A stretch of 15,133 nt of DNA from an uncultured Eubacteriales bacterium (GCA_934675045.1 CAKUPI010000015.1:1-15133), one strand, 5' to 3'. Shown: positions 1 through 8,777, counted from the stretch's first letter. Numbers and translations are program-made. Notes: generated by a model not told the origin, from the sequence alone.

Positions 1-12
1 GAACAAACGTTG
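1..12. promoter_or_regulatory. LexA (SOS) box of recA, cut at its left edge by the window
   Basis: The sequence GAACAAACGTTG fits the Gram-positive LexA/DinR operator core GAAC-RNRY-GTTY at every position except the last, where G replaces a pyrimidine. It overlaps the first bases of the predicted -35 element of recA (10-15), so bound LexA would block RNA polymerase. The window begins exactly at the box, so its outer flank cannot be seen. Operator position and downstream gene are as expected for SOS control; binding itself is inferred. Confidence 0.6.
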
Positions 13-38
13 CCTTGCCCGCCGCTTTACGGTATAAT
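10..38 (+). promoter_or_regulatory. recA operon promoter (sigma-A type)
   Basis: A -35 element TTGCCT (10-15) and a perfect -10 TATAAT (33-38) are separated by 17 bp. Transcription would start near 45 and give a leader of about 58 nt. The recA ribosome binding site is the GAAGGGG stretch about 8 nt upstream of the ATG at 103. A short hairpin (GGGGAC-GGC-GTCCTC) lies in the leader around 59-75. Confidence 0.8.
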
Positions 39-102
39 AAACCCGTTCGGTTATGAAGGGGGACGGCGTCCTCTGGGAATCTAAAGAGAAGGGGTCAATA
101 AA

Positions 103-1221
<1,119 letters not shown>

Positions 1222-1223
1222 GC

Positions 1224-1688
1224 ATGAGCGAGCAGTCGCGGAAAAAGGCGGTAGAGCGCGCGGTCAATGTCCTGTCCATGCGCCCTTACAGCCGGGACGG
1301 TTTGTATAAAAGGCTTGTGGAAAAAGGCGTCGGGGCCGAGGACGCCGCTTACGCGGTCGCGCATTTGTGCCGGCTCGGGCTGCTCGACGACGGGCAGTAT
1401 GCCCGCGATTTGTGCCGCAGCGGGAAAAACAAGGGCTGGGGCGCGGGCCGCATCCGGCAGGAGCTGCGCCGCAAGGGGCTGGACGAGGAATGTATCGAGG
1501 CGGCGCTTGCGGACTTTGAGCCGGACGGCGAAAAGCTTCGGCGCTTTGTCCGCTCGCGGCTGGGCGGCCAGACGCCCGACAGGGCGGCGCTGCGGCGCGT
1601 TTCGGACGGACTGTTCCGCCGCGGCTTTTCATGGGATGAAATCAACGAGGCCATCAATCAATGCCTGGAAGAAATGGGAGACGAGTAG
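1224..1688 (+). CDS. recX: RecX, regulator of RecA
   Basis: RecX proteins bind RecA filaments and limit or remodel them. The 154-residue product shows the three-helix repeat pattern of the family: an N-terminal segment ending MRPYSRDGLYKRLVEKG, a middle repeat LCRLGLLDDGQYARDLCRS, the hallmark GWGAGRIRQELRRKGLDEE, and a C-terminal repeat FRRGFSWDEINEAIN. Its length is at the short end of the usual range, with no N-terminal extension. It begins 2 nt after the recA stop. I see no strong ribosome binding site of its own (only GAGGA about 16 nt upstream), so translational coupling to recA is likely. The recA-recX pairing is a classic arrangement and strongly supports the call. Confidence 0.93.
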   Translation: MSEQSRKKAVERAVNVLSMRPYSRDGLYKRLVEKGVGAEDAAYAVAHLCRLGLLDDGQYARDLCRSGKNKGWGAGRIRQELRRKGLDEECIEAALADFEPDGEKLRRFVRSRLGGQTPDRAALRRVSDGLFRRGFSWDEINEAINQCLEEMGDE

Positions 1689-1690
1689 TT

Positions 1691-3025
1691 ATGCAACGAA
1701 AAAGCAGGACCAGGGTCTTTTTCGTGCCCCTCGGGTGCGCCAAAAACCTGGTAGACTCGGAGCGCATGCTCCATGCGCTGCGCCGGAACAATATGGAAAT
1801 CGTCGACGATCCGGACGGCGCCGACGCCGCCGTCGTCAACACCTGCGGCTTTATTCAGTCGGCGCAGGAAGAGGCCATTGCAATCCTCCTAAAGCTCGGG
1901 CAGCTCAAGGAGCAGGGGCGTCTGCGCGCCATTGTGGCGGCCGGGTGTCTGCCGCAGCGCTTTCAGAGCGAGTTTTTGAAGGAGCTGCCCGAGGTCGACG
2001 CCGTGGTCGGCACCGGCAGCGTGCTCGACATCGCGCAGGCGGTGCAGTCCGCGCTGGAGGGCGGCCGCCGCGAGTGGTTCGGCGCCAACGAAACGGCCGA
2101 TCAGGGCGGCGGGCGCGACCTGCTCACCCCGGCCTATTCCGCCTACCTGCGCATTGCCGAAGGGTGCGACAACCGCTGCGCCTACTGCGTGATTCCGATG
2201 ATTCGCGGACCCTACCGCAGCCGTCCGATGGAGGAGCTGGTGGAGGAGGCGCGCGAGCTGGCGCGCGGCGGCTGCAAGGAGCTGCTGGTGGTGGCGCAGG
2301 ACATTTCGCGCTACGGCACCGATTTGTACGGCGAGCGATGTCTGCACAAGCTGCTGCGCGAGCTGTGCGCCATCGACGGCCTTCGGTGGATTCGCCTGCA
2401 CTACCTGTACCCCGACGAGCTGGACGACTGCCTGCTCGACGTCATTGCGCAGCAGCCCAAAATCCTGCACTACTTCGATATACCGTTACAGCACATCAAT
2501 GACCGCATTCTGCGCGATATGAACCGCCGCGGCGACGGCGCGCTGGTGCGCGAGCGCATCCGCGCCATTCGCCGGCGCATGCCCGACGCCGTCATCCGCA
2601 CAAGCCTGATCGTCGGCTTCCCCGGCGAGACCGAGGAGGAGTTTCAGCAGCTGTGCGACTTTCTGCGCGAGGAAGCGCTGGAGCGCGCGGGCGTCTTTGC
2701 CTTTTCGCCCGAGGAGGGCGCTCCGGCGGCGAGTATGCCGAATCAGGTGGACGAGGAGACCAAGGAGCGCCGCCGCGCCGAGGTTTTTGCCCTTCAGCAG
2801 GAGATTATGAACCGGTGCTCGACGGCGCTGGTAGGGCGGGAGCTGACCGTTTTGTGCTGCGGCCGCGACGAATCGGGCCGGCAGTACGGCCGTTCGTACA
2901 TGGACTCGCCCGACGTGGACGGCGTCGTTTTCTTCGACGAGGAAACGCCGGAGGGAGAATTTGTGCGCGTTCGCATTCTGGACGCCGCCGGGTGCGAGCT
3001 GTTTGGAGAAAAGGTGGAGGAATAG
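1691..3025 (+). CDS. rimO: Ribosomal protein S12 methylthiotransferase RimO
   Basis: RimO is a radical-SAM enzyme with two iron-sulfur clusters that adds a methylthio group to a conserved aspartate of ribosomal protein S12. From the ATG at 1691 the protein is 444 residues, normal for the family. The N-terminal UPF0004 domain has its three cluster cysteines at C16 (PLGCAKNLVDSE), C52 (NTCGFI) and C86 (AAGCLPQR). The radical-SAM CxxxCxxC is C159, C163 and C166 within AEGCDNRCAYCVIP. GFPGETEEEF follows, and a C-terminal TRAM-like domain closes the protein. PLGCAKNLVDSE and the R-G-P-Y-R-S-R signature favour RimO over the tRNA enzyme MiaB. I prefer 1691 over an in-frame ATG at 1661 because GGGAG sits 10 nt upstream and the protein then starts just before the first conserved strand. 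It lies 2 nt after recX and 1 nt before pgsA. Confidence 0.95.
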   Translation: MQRKSRTRVFFVPLGCAKNLVDSERMLHALRRNNMEIVDDPDGADAAVVNTCGFIQSAQEEAIAILLKLGQLKEQGRLRAIVAAGCLPQRFQSEFLKELPEVDAVVGTGSVLDIAQAVQSALEGGRREWFGANETADQGGGRDLLTPAYSAYLRIAEGCDNRCAYCVIPMIRGPYRSRPMEELVEEARELARGGCKELLVVAQDISRYGTDLYGERCLHKLLRELCAIDGLRWIRLHYLYPDELDDCLLDVIAQQPKILHYFDIPLQHINDRILRDMNRRGDGALVRERIRAIRRRMPDAVIRTSLIVGFPGETEEEFQQLCDFLREEALERAGVFAFSPEEGAPAASMPNQVDEETKERRRAEVFALQQEIMNRCSTALVGRELTVLCCGRDESGRQYGRSYMDSPDVDGVVFFDEETPEGEFVRVRILDAAGCELFGEKVEE

Positions 3026-3026
3026 C

Positions 3027-3575
3027 ATGACTACTGCCAACAAAATCACATTGGCGCGCATTGCTCTCATTCCGGTTTTCATGGTTCTGGCCTCGCTCGA
3101 GCAGAGCTGGGCGCCGTGGGCCGCCTTTTTGGTCTTTGCGCTGGCCAGCCTGACCGACGGCATCGACGGCCACATTGCCCGCAAATACAACCAGATCAGC
3201 AACTTTGGAAAGTTCGTCGACCCGCTGGCCGACAAGCTGCTGGTGTTTGCCGCGCTGCTCATTTTTGTGGCCGACGGCCGTATGCCGGCCTGGGCCTGTA
3301 TGCTGATTCTGGCCCGCGAGCTGACCGTTTCCTCCCTCCGCATGGTGGCGGCGTCGCAGGGCGTGGTCATTCAGGCGTCCATCTGGGGCAAAATTAAGAC
3401 GGTTTCGCACATGGTGTGCATTCTTCTGCTGCTGGCCGGCGCCGACGCGCTTTTCGGCTGGATAGGGCCGCTGTGCAGCTGGGTTATGGCCTTTACCGCT
3501 GTGTTTTCGGGCGTCGTTTATATCAAGGACAATTTCGCTGTCGTGCGCGACGGCGTTTCCAAAAAGGAGAAATAA
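3027..3575 (+). CDS. pgsA: CDP-diacylglycerol--glycerol-3-phosphate 3-phosphatidyltransferase (PGP synthase)
   Basis: This integral membrane enzyme makes phosphatidylglycerol phosphate from CDP-diacylglycerol and glycerol-3-phosphate, the committed step to phosphatidylglycerol and cardiolipin. The 182-residue protein opens with NKITLARIALIP, typical of PgsA. It carries the CDP-alcohol phosphotransferase motif: D47-G48, A51-R52, G61, D65, D69 within DGHIARKYNQISNFGKFVDP, plus the extra D44. Several hydrophobic spans surround it, at about 10-22, 30-42, 70-82, 86-97, 122-138 and 148-166. The ATG at 3027 is 1 nt after the rimO stop, with AGGTGGAGG immediately upstream. That supports this start over a longer in-frame opening at 2961 inside rimO. 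In Bacillus pgsA also lies close to recA, so the neighbourhood is conserved in spirit. Confidence 0.95.
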   Translation: MTTANKITLARIALIPVFMVLASLEQSWAPWAAFLVFALASLTDGIDGHIARKYNQISNFGKFVDPLADKLLVFAALLIFVADGRMPAWACMLILARELTVSSLRMVAASQGVVIQASIWGKIKTVSHMVCILLLLAGADALFGWIGPLCSWVMAFTAVFSGVVYIKDNFAVVRDGVSKKEK

Positions 3576-3578
3576 GGT

Positions 3579-4982
3579 ATGAAAGTCTACAATACACTGA
3601 CGCGAAAAAAGGAAGAGTTTGTTCCCATTGAAGAGGGAAAGGTGAAAATGTACTCCTGCGGTCCGACGGTGTACAACTTTTTCCACATCGGAAACGCGCG
3701 TCCCTTTATCATGTTCGATGTGCTGCGCCGGTATTTTGAGTACCGCGGCATGGAGGTCACCTTTGTCCAGAACTTTACCGACATCGACGACAAGGTCATC
3801 AAAAAAGCCAACGAAGAGGGCGTGACCTACGACGTCATCGCCGATCGCTACATTCGGGAATACTTCACCGACGCCGCCGGTCTGGGTGTCAAGCCGGCCA
3901 CCGTTCACCCCAAGGCGACCGACAACATCGACGAAATCATCGCCATTGTCCAGGCGCTGGTGGACAAGGGCTATGCGTACGAGAGCCGGGGCGACGTCTA
4001 TTACCGCACCCGCGCCTTTAAGGAATACGGCAAGCTGTCGCACCAGCCGCTCGAGGAGCTGGAAGCCGGCGCGCGCATCGACGTGTCCGAGCACAAGGAG
4101 GACCCGATGGACTTTGCCCTGTGGAAGGCGGCCAAGCCGGGCGAGCCGAGCTGGGATTCGCCGTGGGGCAAGGGACGCCCCGGCTGGCACATCGAGTGCT
4201 CGGCCATGGCCCGCCGTTATCTGGGCGAGACCATCGACATTCACTCGGGCGGCATTGACCTGTGCTTCCCCCACCACGAAAACGAAATCGCCCAGAGCGA
4301 GGCGGCCAACGGAAAGCCCTTTGCCCACTACTGGATGCACAACGCCTTTCTCAACATTGACAATCAGAAGATGTCCAAGTCGCTGGGCAACTTCTTTACC
4401 GTGCGCGACGCGGCGGGCACCTACGGCTACGATGCCATACGCTTCTTCATGCTGTCGGCCCACTACCGCAGCCCGCTCAACTACTCGCGCGAATCGCTCG
4501 AACAGGCGCGCGCCGCGCTGACCCGCATTTATTCGGCGCTGGACAACCTGCGCTTTTTGCAGGAAAACGCCGCCGGGGGCGCCATGACGGCCGCCGAGCA
4601 GGAGGCCGTCAAGGGCTTTGACGGCTGGCGCGCCCGCTTCTGCGAAGCGATGGACGACGACCTCAACACCGCCGACGCCATTTCGGTCATTTTTGAGCTG
4701 GTCCGCGCGGCAAACACCATGGCCGCCCGGCCGGAGGTCACGCGCGCTTACGCCGCGGCGGCGCTGGCCGTTTTGCAGGAGCTGTGCGGCGTGCTGGGCA
4801 TTGAAAAGCCGAAGCAGGACAACGCGCAGGAGGACGCCGAAATCGAAGAGCTGATCGCGCAGCGTCAGGCCGCCCGCAAGAGCAAAAACTTTCAGGAGGC
4901 CGACCGCATCCGCGACGCGCTCAAGGCGCGCGGCATTGTGCTGGAGGACACGCCGCAGGGCGTCAAGTGGCACCGCGCGTAA
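3579..4982 (+). CDS. cysS: Cysteinyl-tRNA synthetase
   Basis: CysS charges tRNA-Cys with cysteine in the cytoplasm. The 467-residue product is full length for this class I synthetase. It has the HIGN signature at residues 36-39 (HIGH motif) and KMSKS at 264-268. The zinc-binding set that selects cysteine is C27 (SCGPTV), C207 (WHIECSAM), H232 and E236 (PHHENE). The DALR-type helical domain and a final domain ending [13 protein letters not shown] close the protein. The start at 3579 lies 3 nt after the pgsA stop, with AAGGAG at 3564-3569 giving 9-nt spacing. It is the last gene of the recA run before the hairpin at 5062-5094. No T-box-like leader precedes it, so cysteine-dependent control at this gene is not visible. 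Confidence 0.98.
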   Translation: MKVYNTLTRKKEEFVPIEEGKVKMYSCGPTVYNFFHIGNARPFIMFDVLRRYFEYRGMEVTFVQNFTDIDDKVIKKANEEGVTYDVIADRYIREYFTDAAGLGVKPATVHPKATDNIDEIIAIVQALVDKGYAYESRGDVYYRTRAFKEYGKLSHQPLEELEAGARIDVSEHKEDPMDFALWKAAKPGEPSWDSPWGKGRPGWHIECSAMARRYLGETIDIHSGGIDLCFPHHENEIAQSEAANGKPFAHYWMHNAFLNIDNQKMSKSLGNFFTVRDAAGTYGYDAIRFFMLSAHYRSPLNYSRESLEQARAALTRIYSALDNLRFLQENAAGGAMTAAEQEAVKGFDGWRARFCEAMDDDLNTADAISVIFELVRAANTMAARPEVTRAYAAAALAVLQELCGVLGIEKPKQDNAQEDAEIEELIAQRQAARKSKNFQEADRIRDALKARGIVLEDTPQGVKWHRA

Positions 4983-4983
4983 C

Positions 4984-5043
4984 GCGGCCGCCTGGACGCC
5001 CGGAAGCTCAGCCGCCCGGAAGCCCGGATGCATAGCGGCCGCC
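4984..5043. repeat. Short direct repeats in the gap after cysS
   Basis: Two exact copies of CGCCCGGAAGC lie at 4997-5007 and 5013-5023, and a degraded third copy (AGCCCGGATGC) follows at 5022-5032. The group is framed by two copies of GCGGCCGCC at 4984-4992 and 5035-5043. The copies are plainly visible. Whether they mean anything in such GC-rich DNA is unknown. They could be remnants of slippage or part of a small repeat family. Confidence 0.4.
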
Positions 5044-5061
5044 GGAGCGCTGCCGGCGCGT

Positions 5062-5094
5062 TTACAGGGGGAAGGGCTTTCCTCCTGTAATTTT
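5062..5094 (+). terminator. Hairpin plus T-run ending the recA-cysS run
   Basis: Left arm 5062-5073 (TTACAGGGGGAA) pairs with 5079-5090 (TTCCTCCTGTAA) over 12 bp with one G-T wobble and a 5-nt loop. Four T residues follow. It looks like an intrinsic terminator or attenuator between cysS and the next gene. The T-run is short, so read-through is plausible. A promoter-like pair, TTTACA (5061-5066) and TGTAAT (5086-5091), overlaps the same bases, but with a long 19-bp spacer. Confidence 0.55.
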
Positions 5095-5114
5095 ACCAAG
5101 GAAGGAGCCGCGCT

Positions 5115-5582
5115 TTGCTTTCTTTTCTGCAAGCCACGGCCTGGGGACGGGCGCTTTACCTGCTTTTGATCTCCATGCTGCCCGTCGTCGAGCTGCGCGC
5201 CGGCATACCGGCCGCCGCGCTTTTGGACGTGCCGTGGCCCGAAGCCTACGCCCTGTGCGTTTTCGGCAACATGCTGCCCGTGCCCTTTCTCATTCTGTTC
5301 GGCCGCAGGGTGTTCGCCCTTCTGCGCCGCGGCGTTTTGAAAAAACCGGTGCAGCGGCTGGAGCGGCGCATGGGGAAAAAGGCCGCTGCCGTCAAAAAAT
5401 ACCGGGCGCTCGGGCTTTTTATTCTTGTCATGGTGCCGCTGCCCGGCACGGGCGCGTGGACCGGGTCGATGGTGGCCGCCGTGCTGGGTATGGGGCTTCG
5501 GCAGGCCCTTGTCAGCATTTTTCTCGGCGTTTTGGCCGCGGGAGCCATCATGACAACGCTGGCCTACGGCCTTTTGGGCTGA
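5115..5582 (+). CDS. Small multidrug export family membrane protein (COG2426-like)
   Basis: This is a 155-residue integral membrane protein that I place in the small multidrug export family (COG2426, PF06695). The family has no well-established transported substrate, so the name should not be read as proven drug efflux. Signatures seen are LPVVELRAGIP (22-32), GNMLPVPFLILFGRRVF (51-67) and VPLPGTGAWTGSMVAAVLGM (107-126). About four hydrophobic spans are visible, at roughly 12-35, 45-63, 98-125 and 130-153. A basic cytoplasmic stretch (KKPVQRLERRMGKKAA) lies at 76-91. The start is TTG at 5115, supported by AAGGAG at 5102-5107 with 7-nt spacing; the first internal ATG would cut off the leading span. 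It opens the second gene run, 49 bp before the next ORF. Confidence 0.82.
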   Translation: MLSFLQATAWGRALYLLLISMLPVVELRAGIPAAALLDVPWPEAYALCVFGNMLPVPFLILFGRRVFALLRRGVLKKPVQRLERRMGKKAAAVKKYRALGLFILVMVPLPGTGAWTGSMVAAVLGMGLRQALVSIFLGVLAAGAIMTTLAYGLLG

Positions 5583-5631
5583 AAACACCCTTTTCCCTCT
5601 CCGGGCATATATTTGAACAGGAGGGATCAGC

Positions 5632-5913
5632 ATGGTGTACAGTTTTCAGGCGGAAACCATTCTTTATACGCTGGCGGCTATCGGCCTCGCCGTTATTCTG
5701 CGCGAGGGGTGGCTTTGGCTGCTCAGACGGCCGGGCAAAGCGGGCGACATTCCGGCCGTTTTGTCGGTGGCGCCGCCGCCCGACGCGGCCGGGATGAAGT
5801 ACATACAAAACGCCTGCGACGAAATCCGCTGCCGGTATTTTCCCGGCCTGCTCGTCTGCATGGACGCCGGAACACAGGAGACCCGTCATGTCAAACCAAC
5901 CCATCAAAATTGA
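5632..5913 (+). CDS. Unrecognised small single-span membrane protein
   Basis: I do not recognise this 93-residue protein. One hydrophobic span (about residues 9-30, ILYTLAAIGLAVILREGWLWLL) is followed by basic residues (RRPGK). The soluble tail has a predicted strand (AVLSVAPPP), a helix (MKYIQNACDEIRCRY) and another strand (PGLLVCMDAGTQETR). By the positive-inside rule the tail should face the cytoplasm. It reads as a strand-helix-strand fold half with an Asp-Ala-Gly-Thr turn, but no catalytic motif is clear. Expression is supported by the strong ribosome binding site AGGAGGG at 5619-5625 before the ATG. It overlaps the recD2 start by 26 nt in another frame, so the two are probably translated together. 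The overlap may mean that its last residues (HVKPTHQN) are shaped by recD2. Function unknown. Confidence 0.7.
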   Translation: MVYSFQAETILYTLAAIGLAVILREGWLWLLRRPGKAGDIPAVLSVAPPPDAAGMKYIQNACDEIRCRYFPGLLVCMDAGTQETRHVKPTHQN

Positions 5914-8110
5914 AGGAACGGTGCTGTCGCTCATCTACAAAAACGACGAGAGCGGCTATGCCGTGGCCCGTGTGATGCTCGACGATGGCAGCCAGCTGAC
6001 CATCGTGGGCATCATGCCTTTTTTGGGGGCGGGAGAACGGATTGCGGCGCTCGGGGAGATGGTCAGCCACCCCCAGCACGGCAGCCAGTTTTCGGTGCAC
6101 GGCTACGAGCGGCAGATGCCGCGGGGGGCGACGGGGATTTACGAATACCTCGCCTCGCGCGTTATCAAGGGGGTCGGCCCCAAAACGGCGCGCGCCATCG
6201 TCGATCGCTTCGGAGCCGACACCTTCGAGGTGCTGACCGAACAGCCGGAGCTTTTGCAGCAGATCAAGGGCATTACGGCCTCGCGCGCACGCGAAATCGG
6301 CCAGTCCTTTTTAAAGGTGAGCGCCATGCGCTCGCTGGTCGAGTTTTTGGCGCAGCACGACCTGCCCGTTTATTTCGCCGCCGGGCTTTTGAAGCTGTGG
6401 GGCGAACGGGCCGTGCCCATGCTGGAAAAAAATCCGTACATTCTGTGCGCCGAGCAGTTCGGCCTGCCCTTCGGCAGGGCCGACGAGCTGGCCGCCGATT
6501 TGGGAATCGGTGAGCAGAGCCCCATCCGCCTCGACGCCGCGCTGCTGTACGAGCTGCGCTTCAACATGCAGAACGGCCACGCCTTTATCCCCGAGGACAA
6601 GCTGCTGCCCATCACGGCGCAGCTTTGCGGCGAGGGCCTTTCGCAGCCCATCGCCGAGCGGCTGGAGGCGCTGTGCGGCCGCGGCGACATTGTCTGCGAG
6701 CCGGTGGGCGACAGGGCGGCCTGCTATCTCAGCCCGGTCTACGACTGTGAATGTTTTCTGGCCGACGAGGTCAAGCGCCTGCGCGGCATGAACCTTGCGC
6801 CGCCGCACGATTTGGAGCGGCGCATCCGCCGGCAGGAAAAAGAAAAGAAAATCCGGTACGCGCAGGGGCAGAAGAAGGCCATGTGCCTGTGCTTTGAAAG
6901 CGGGATCTCGCTCATCACTGGCGGGCCGGGCACCGGCAAGACGACGGCGCTGCTGACGCTGATCGACCTTATCGAGGGTGCGGGGCTGCGCGCCAGCCTG
7001 TGCGCGCCGACCGGGCGGGCCGCCAAGCGGATGAGCGAGCTGACCGGGCGCGAGAGCAAGACGCTGCACCGCCTGCTGGAGGCCGGCTTTGACATGGACA
7101 GCGGGCTGCTGCGCTTCAAGCGTAACGGGCAAAACCCCCTTGACACCGACGTCGTCATTGTCGACGAAAGCTCCATGCTCGACCTCATGCTGGCCGCCTC
7201 GCTGCTGCGCGCCATGAAGCCGCACACCCGGCTCGTGCTGGTGGGCGACGCCGACCAGCTTCCGCCGGTGGGACCGGGCAGCTTTTTCGCCGACCTGCTG
7301 GCCAGCGACTGCGTGCCCGCCGTGCGCCTGACCGAAATCTTCCGTCAGGCGCAGGACAGCGACATTGTCGTCAGCGCCCACCGCATCAACAGCGGGCAAA
7401 TGCCCGACCTGCGCAAAAACAGCGGCGACTTTTACTTCACCACCGTGCGCTCGGACGACGCCGCGGTCCGCACCATTTCCTCGCTGATCACCGAGCGCAT
7501 TCCGGGCTACTTCGGCATCGAGCCGGGCGATATTCAGGTCATCTGCCCCTCCCGGCAAATGGCCTGCGGCACGGAAAACCTCAATCGCGTGCTTCAGCAG
7601 GCCCTCAATCCGCCCGCCCCGCAAAAGCCCGAGGCGCACTTTGGCCCCGTCGCCTTCAGGCTGGGCGATCGCGTCATGCAGGTGCGCAACAATTACGACC
7701 TGCTGTGGCGGCGCTTTGACCCGCCCGAGGTGGGCAGCGGCGTCTACAACGGCGACGCCGGGCAGATTGTCATGGTCGACCCCGCCGCGCGCGTGCTGAC
7801 CGTCCGGTTCGAGGACCGCGACGCTGATTACAGCTTCGACGAGCTTTCCCAGCTCGAGCACGCCTACGCCGTGACGGCGCACAAGTCGCAGGGCAGCGAA
7901 TACCCGGCCGTCATTCTCCCCGTTTTCCGCGCGCCGGAGCGGCTGCTCAACCGCAGCCTGTTTTATACGGCGGTCACCCGCGCGCGGCAGCTTCTCGTGC
8001 TGGTCGGCAGCGAGGGAACGGTGGAAAAAATGGTGGCGTCGGACAAAAAAACACGCCGTTACAGCGCGCTGCGGCGGCGGATTCGCGAACGGTGCGCCGA
8101 TGAAGAATAA
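5888..8110 (+). CDS. recD2: RecD2-type ATP-dependent DNA helicase
   Basis: RecD2 is a 5'-to-3' superfamily 1B helicase found in bacteria without a RecBCD partner for it. It acts in replication-fork and mismatch-linked repair. The 740-residue length and N-terminal extension separate it from RecD of RecBCD. Seen in order: an OB-like start (IEGTVLSLIYKNDESGYAVARV), helix-hairpin-helix repeats near 92-109 (IKGVGPKTARAI) and 126-137, Walker A GGPGTGKTT at 345-353, motif Ia CAPTGRAAKRM near 372-382, Walker B VDESSMLD at 425-432, motif III GDADQLPPVG at 453-462, a SH3-like insert near 600-650, motif V TAHKSQGSEYP near 662-672, and motif VI YTAVTRAR near 695. AGGAG at 5876-5880 precedes the ATG by 7 nt. 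It overlaps the upstream small ORF by 26 nt and comF by 11 nt. Confidence 0.96.
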   Translation: MSNQPIKIEGTVLSLIYKNDESGYAVARVMLDDGSQLTIVGIMPFLGAGERIAALGEMVSHPQHGSQFSVHGYERQMPRGATGIYEYLASRVIKGVGPKTARAIVDRFGADTFEVLTEQPELLQQIKGITASRAREIGQSFLKVSAMRSLVEFLAQHDLPVYFAAGLLKLWGERAVPMLEKNPYILCAEQFGLPFGRADELAADLGIGEQSPIRLDAALLYELRFNMQNGHAFIPEDKLLPITAQLCGEGLSQPIAERLEALCGRGDIVCEPVGDRAACYLSPVYDCECFLADEVKRLRGMNLAPPHDLERRIRRQEKEKKIRYAQGQKKAMCLCFESGISLITGGPGTGKTTALLTLIDLIEGAGLRASLCAPTGRAAKRMSELTGRESKTLHRLLEAGFDMDSGLLRFKRNGQNPLDTDVVIVDESSMLDLMLAASLLRAMKPHTRLVLVGDADQLPPVGPGSFFADLLASDCVPAVRLTEIFRQAQDSDIVVSAHRINSGQMPDLRKNSGDFYFTTVRSDDAAVRTISSLITERIPGYFGIEPGDIQVICPSRQMACGTENLNRVLQQALNPPAPQKPEAHFGPVAFRLGDRVMQVRNNYDLLWRRFDPPEVGSGVYNGDAGQIVMVDPAARVLTVRFEDRDADYSFDELSQLEHAYAVTAHKSQGSEYPAVILPVFRAPERLLNRSLFYTAVTRARQLLVLVGSEGTVEKMVASDKKTRRYSALRRRIRERCADEE

Positions 8111-8750
8111 GCTTCTGCGGCTGCTGTTTCCGCCCCGCTGTCCCTTTTGCGGCGAGCTTCTGCGCCGGGGCGAGCTGGAGGTCTGCGCGCGCTGCATGGC
8201 AGAGCTGCGCTTTCTGCCGCCCGGGCAGGTCAAGCCCCCGCTGTTTGTCGATCGCTGCGTCGGCGCGCTGCGCTACGAAGAGAAGGTGCGGACGGCGGTG
8301 CATCGCTTCAAGTTCAGGGGCCGACAGTCGGCGGCCGCCGTTTTCGGGCGCCTGCTTGCGCATCAGATAACGGCGCAGCTGGACGAGCCGTTTGATCTGG
8401 TGGTGTGGGTTCCGACCGGCGCGCACAACCTGCGCGTGCGCGGGTACGATCACGCCCGCCTGATCGCCGAGCAGGTGGCCGCCCGTCTCGGCGTGCCGAC
8501 GGCGCCGGCTTTGCGCCGCACCCGGCGCACCAAGGCCATGTACGGCCTGAGCGCGGCCGAGCGCCGCGCCAACGTCTTTGACGCCTTCCGCACGGCGCCG
8601 GGCGCCCCGGTCGCCGGAGCGCGCATTTTGCTGGTCGACGACATTCTGACAACCGGCGCCACCCTTTCGGAATGTGCCCGCGTGCTGCGCGAGGCGGAAG
8701 CGGCACGGGTGTGCGCGGCGGTGCTGGCCGTCGCCCCCAAAGTGCGGTAG
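8100..8750 (+). CDS. comF: ComF family protein (phosphoribosyltransferase-like)
   Basis: ComF proteins are needed for DNA uptake in naturally competent bacteria, though homologs are widespread in species with no known competence. The 216-residue protein has an N-terminal zinc-ribbon with C14, C17, C29 and C32 (CPFC and CARC). The middle carries the ComF-typical VWVPTGAHNLRVRGYDHARLIAEQVA and the R-R-T-R-R-T-K-A-M-Y-G-L segment. The C-terminal PRPP-binding loop is VDDILTTGAT at 179-188, as in type I phosphoribosyltransferases. The start codon lies inside the end of recD2 (ATGAAGAATAA at 8100-8110 contains the comF start and the recD2 stop). No strong ribosome binding site is visible, so it probably depends on translational coupling to recD2. 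It is the last gene before a strong terminator. ComFA was not found in this window. Confidence 0.92.
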   Translation: MKNKLLRLLFPPRCPFCGELLRRGELEVCARCMAELRFLPPGQVKPPLFVDRCVGALRYEEKVRTAVHRFKFRGRQSAAAVFGRLLAHQITAQLDEPFDLVVWVPTGAHNLRVRGYDHARLIAEQVAARLGVPTAPALRRTRRTKAMYGLSAAERRANVFDAFRTAPGAPVAGARILLVDDILTTGATLSECARVLREAEAARVCAAVLAVAPKVR

Positions 8751-8777
8751 GCACAATCAAATCACGGACAGGCCCAG

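Noticed and set aside
1661..1690. Earlier ATG for rimO
   Set aside because: It would add ten unconserved residues overlapping recX. The ATG at 1691 has correctly spaced GGGAG and fits family starts.
1267..2502. 411-residue plus-strand frame overlapping recX and rimO
   Set aside because: Arg/Ala-rich translation with no family resemblance; RecX and RimO account for the DNA.
2961..3026. Earlier start for pgsA inside rimO
   Set aside because: The added residues are not PgsA-like. The 3027 ATG has AGGTGGAGG directly upstream and follows the rimO stop.
2805..5633. 942-residue open frame on the minus strand, antisense to rimO, pgsA and cysS
   Set aside because: Three well-identified genes occupy the other strand. 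The frame is His/Ala/Arg-rich with no recognisable motif or ribosome binding site. GC-rich third positions remove stops from this antisense frame.
6311..8233. 640-residue minus-strand open frame opposite recD2
   Set aside because: Same composition artefact; RecD2 motifs are intact on the plus strand.
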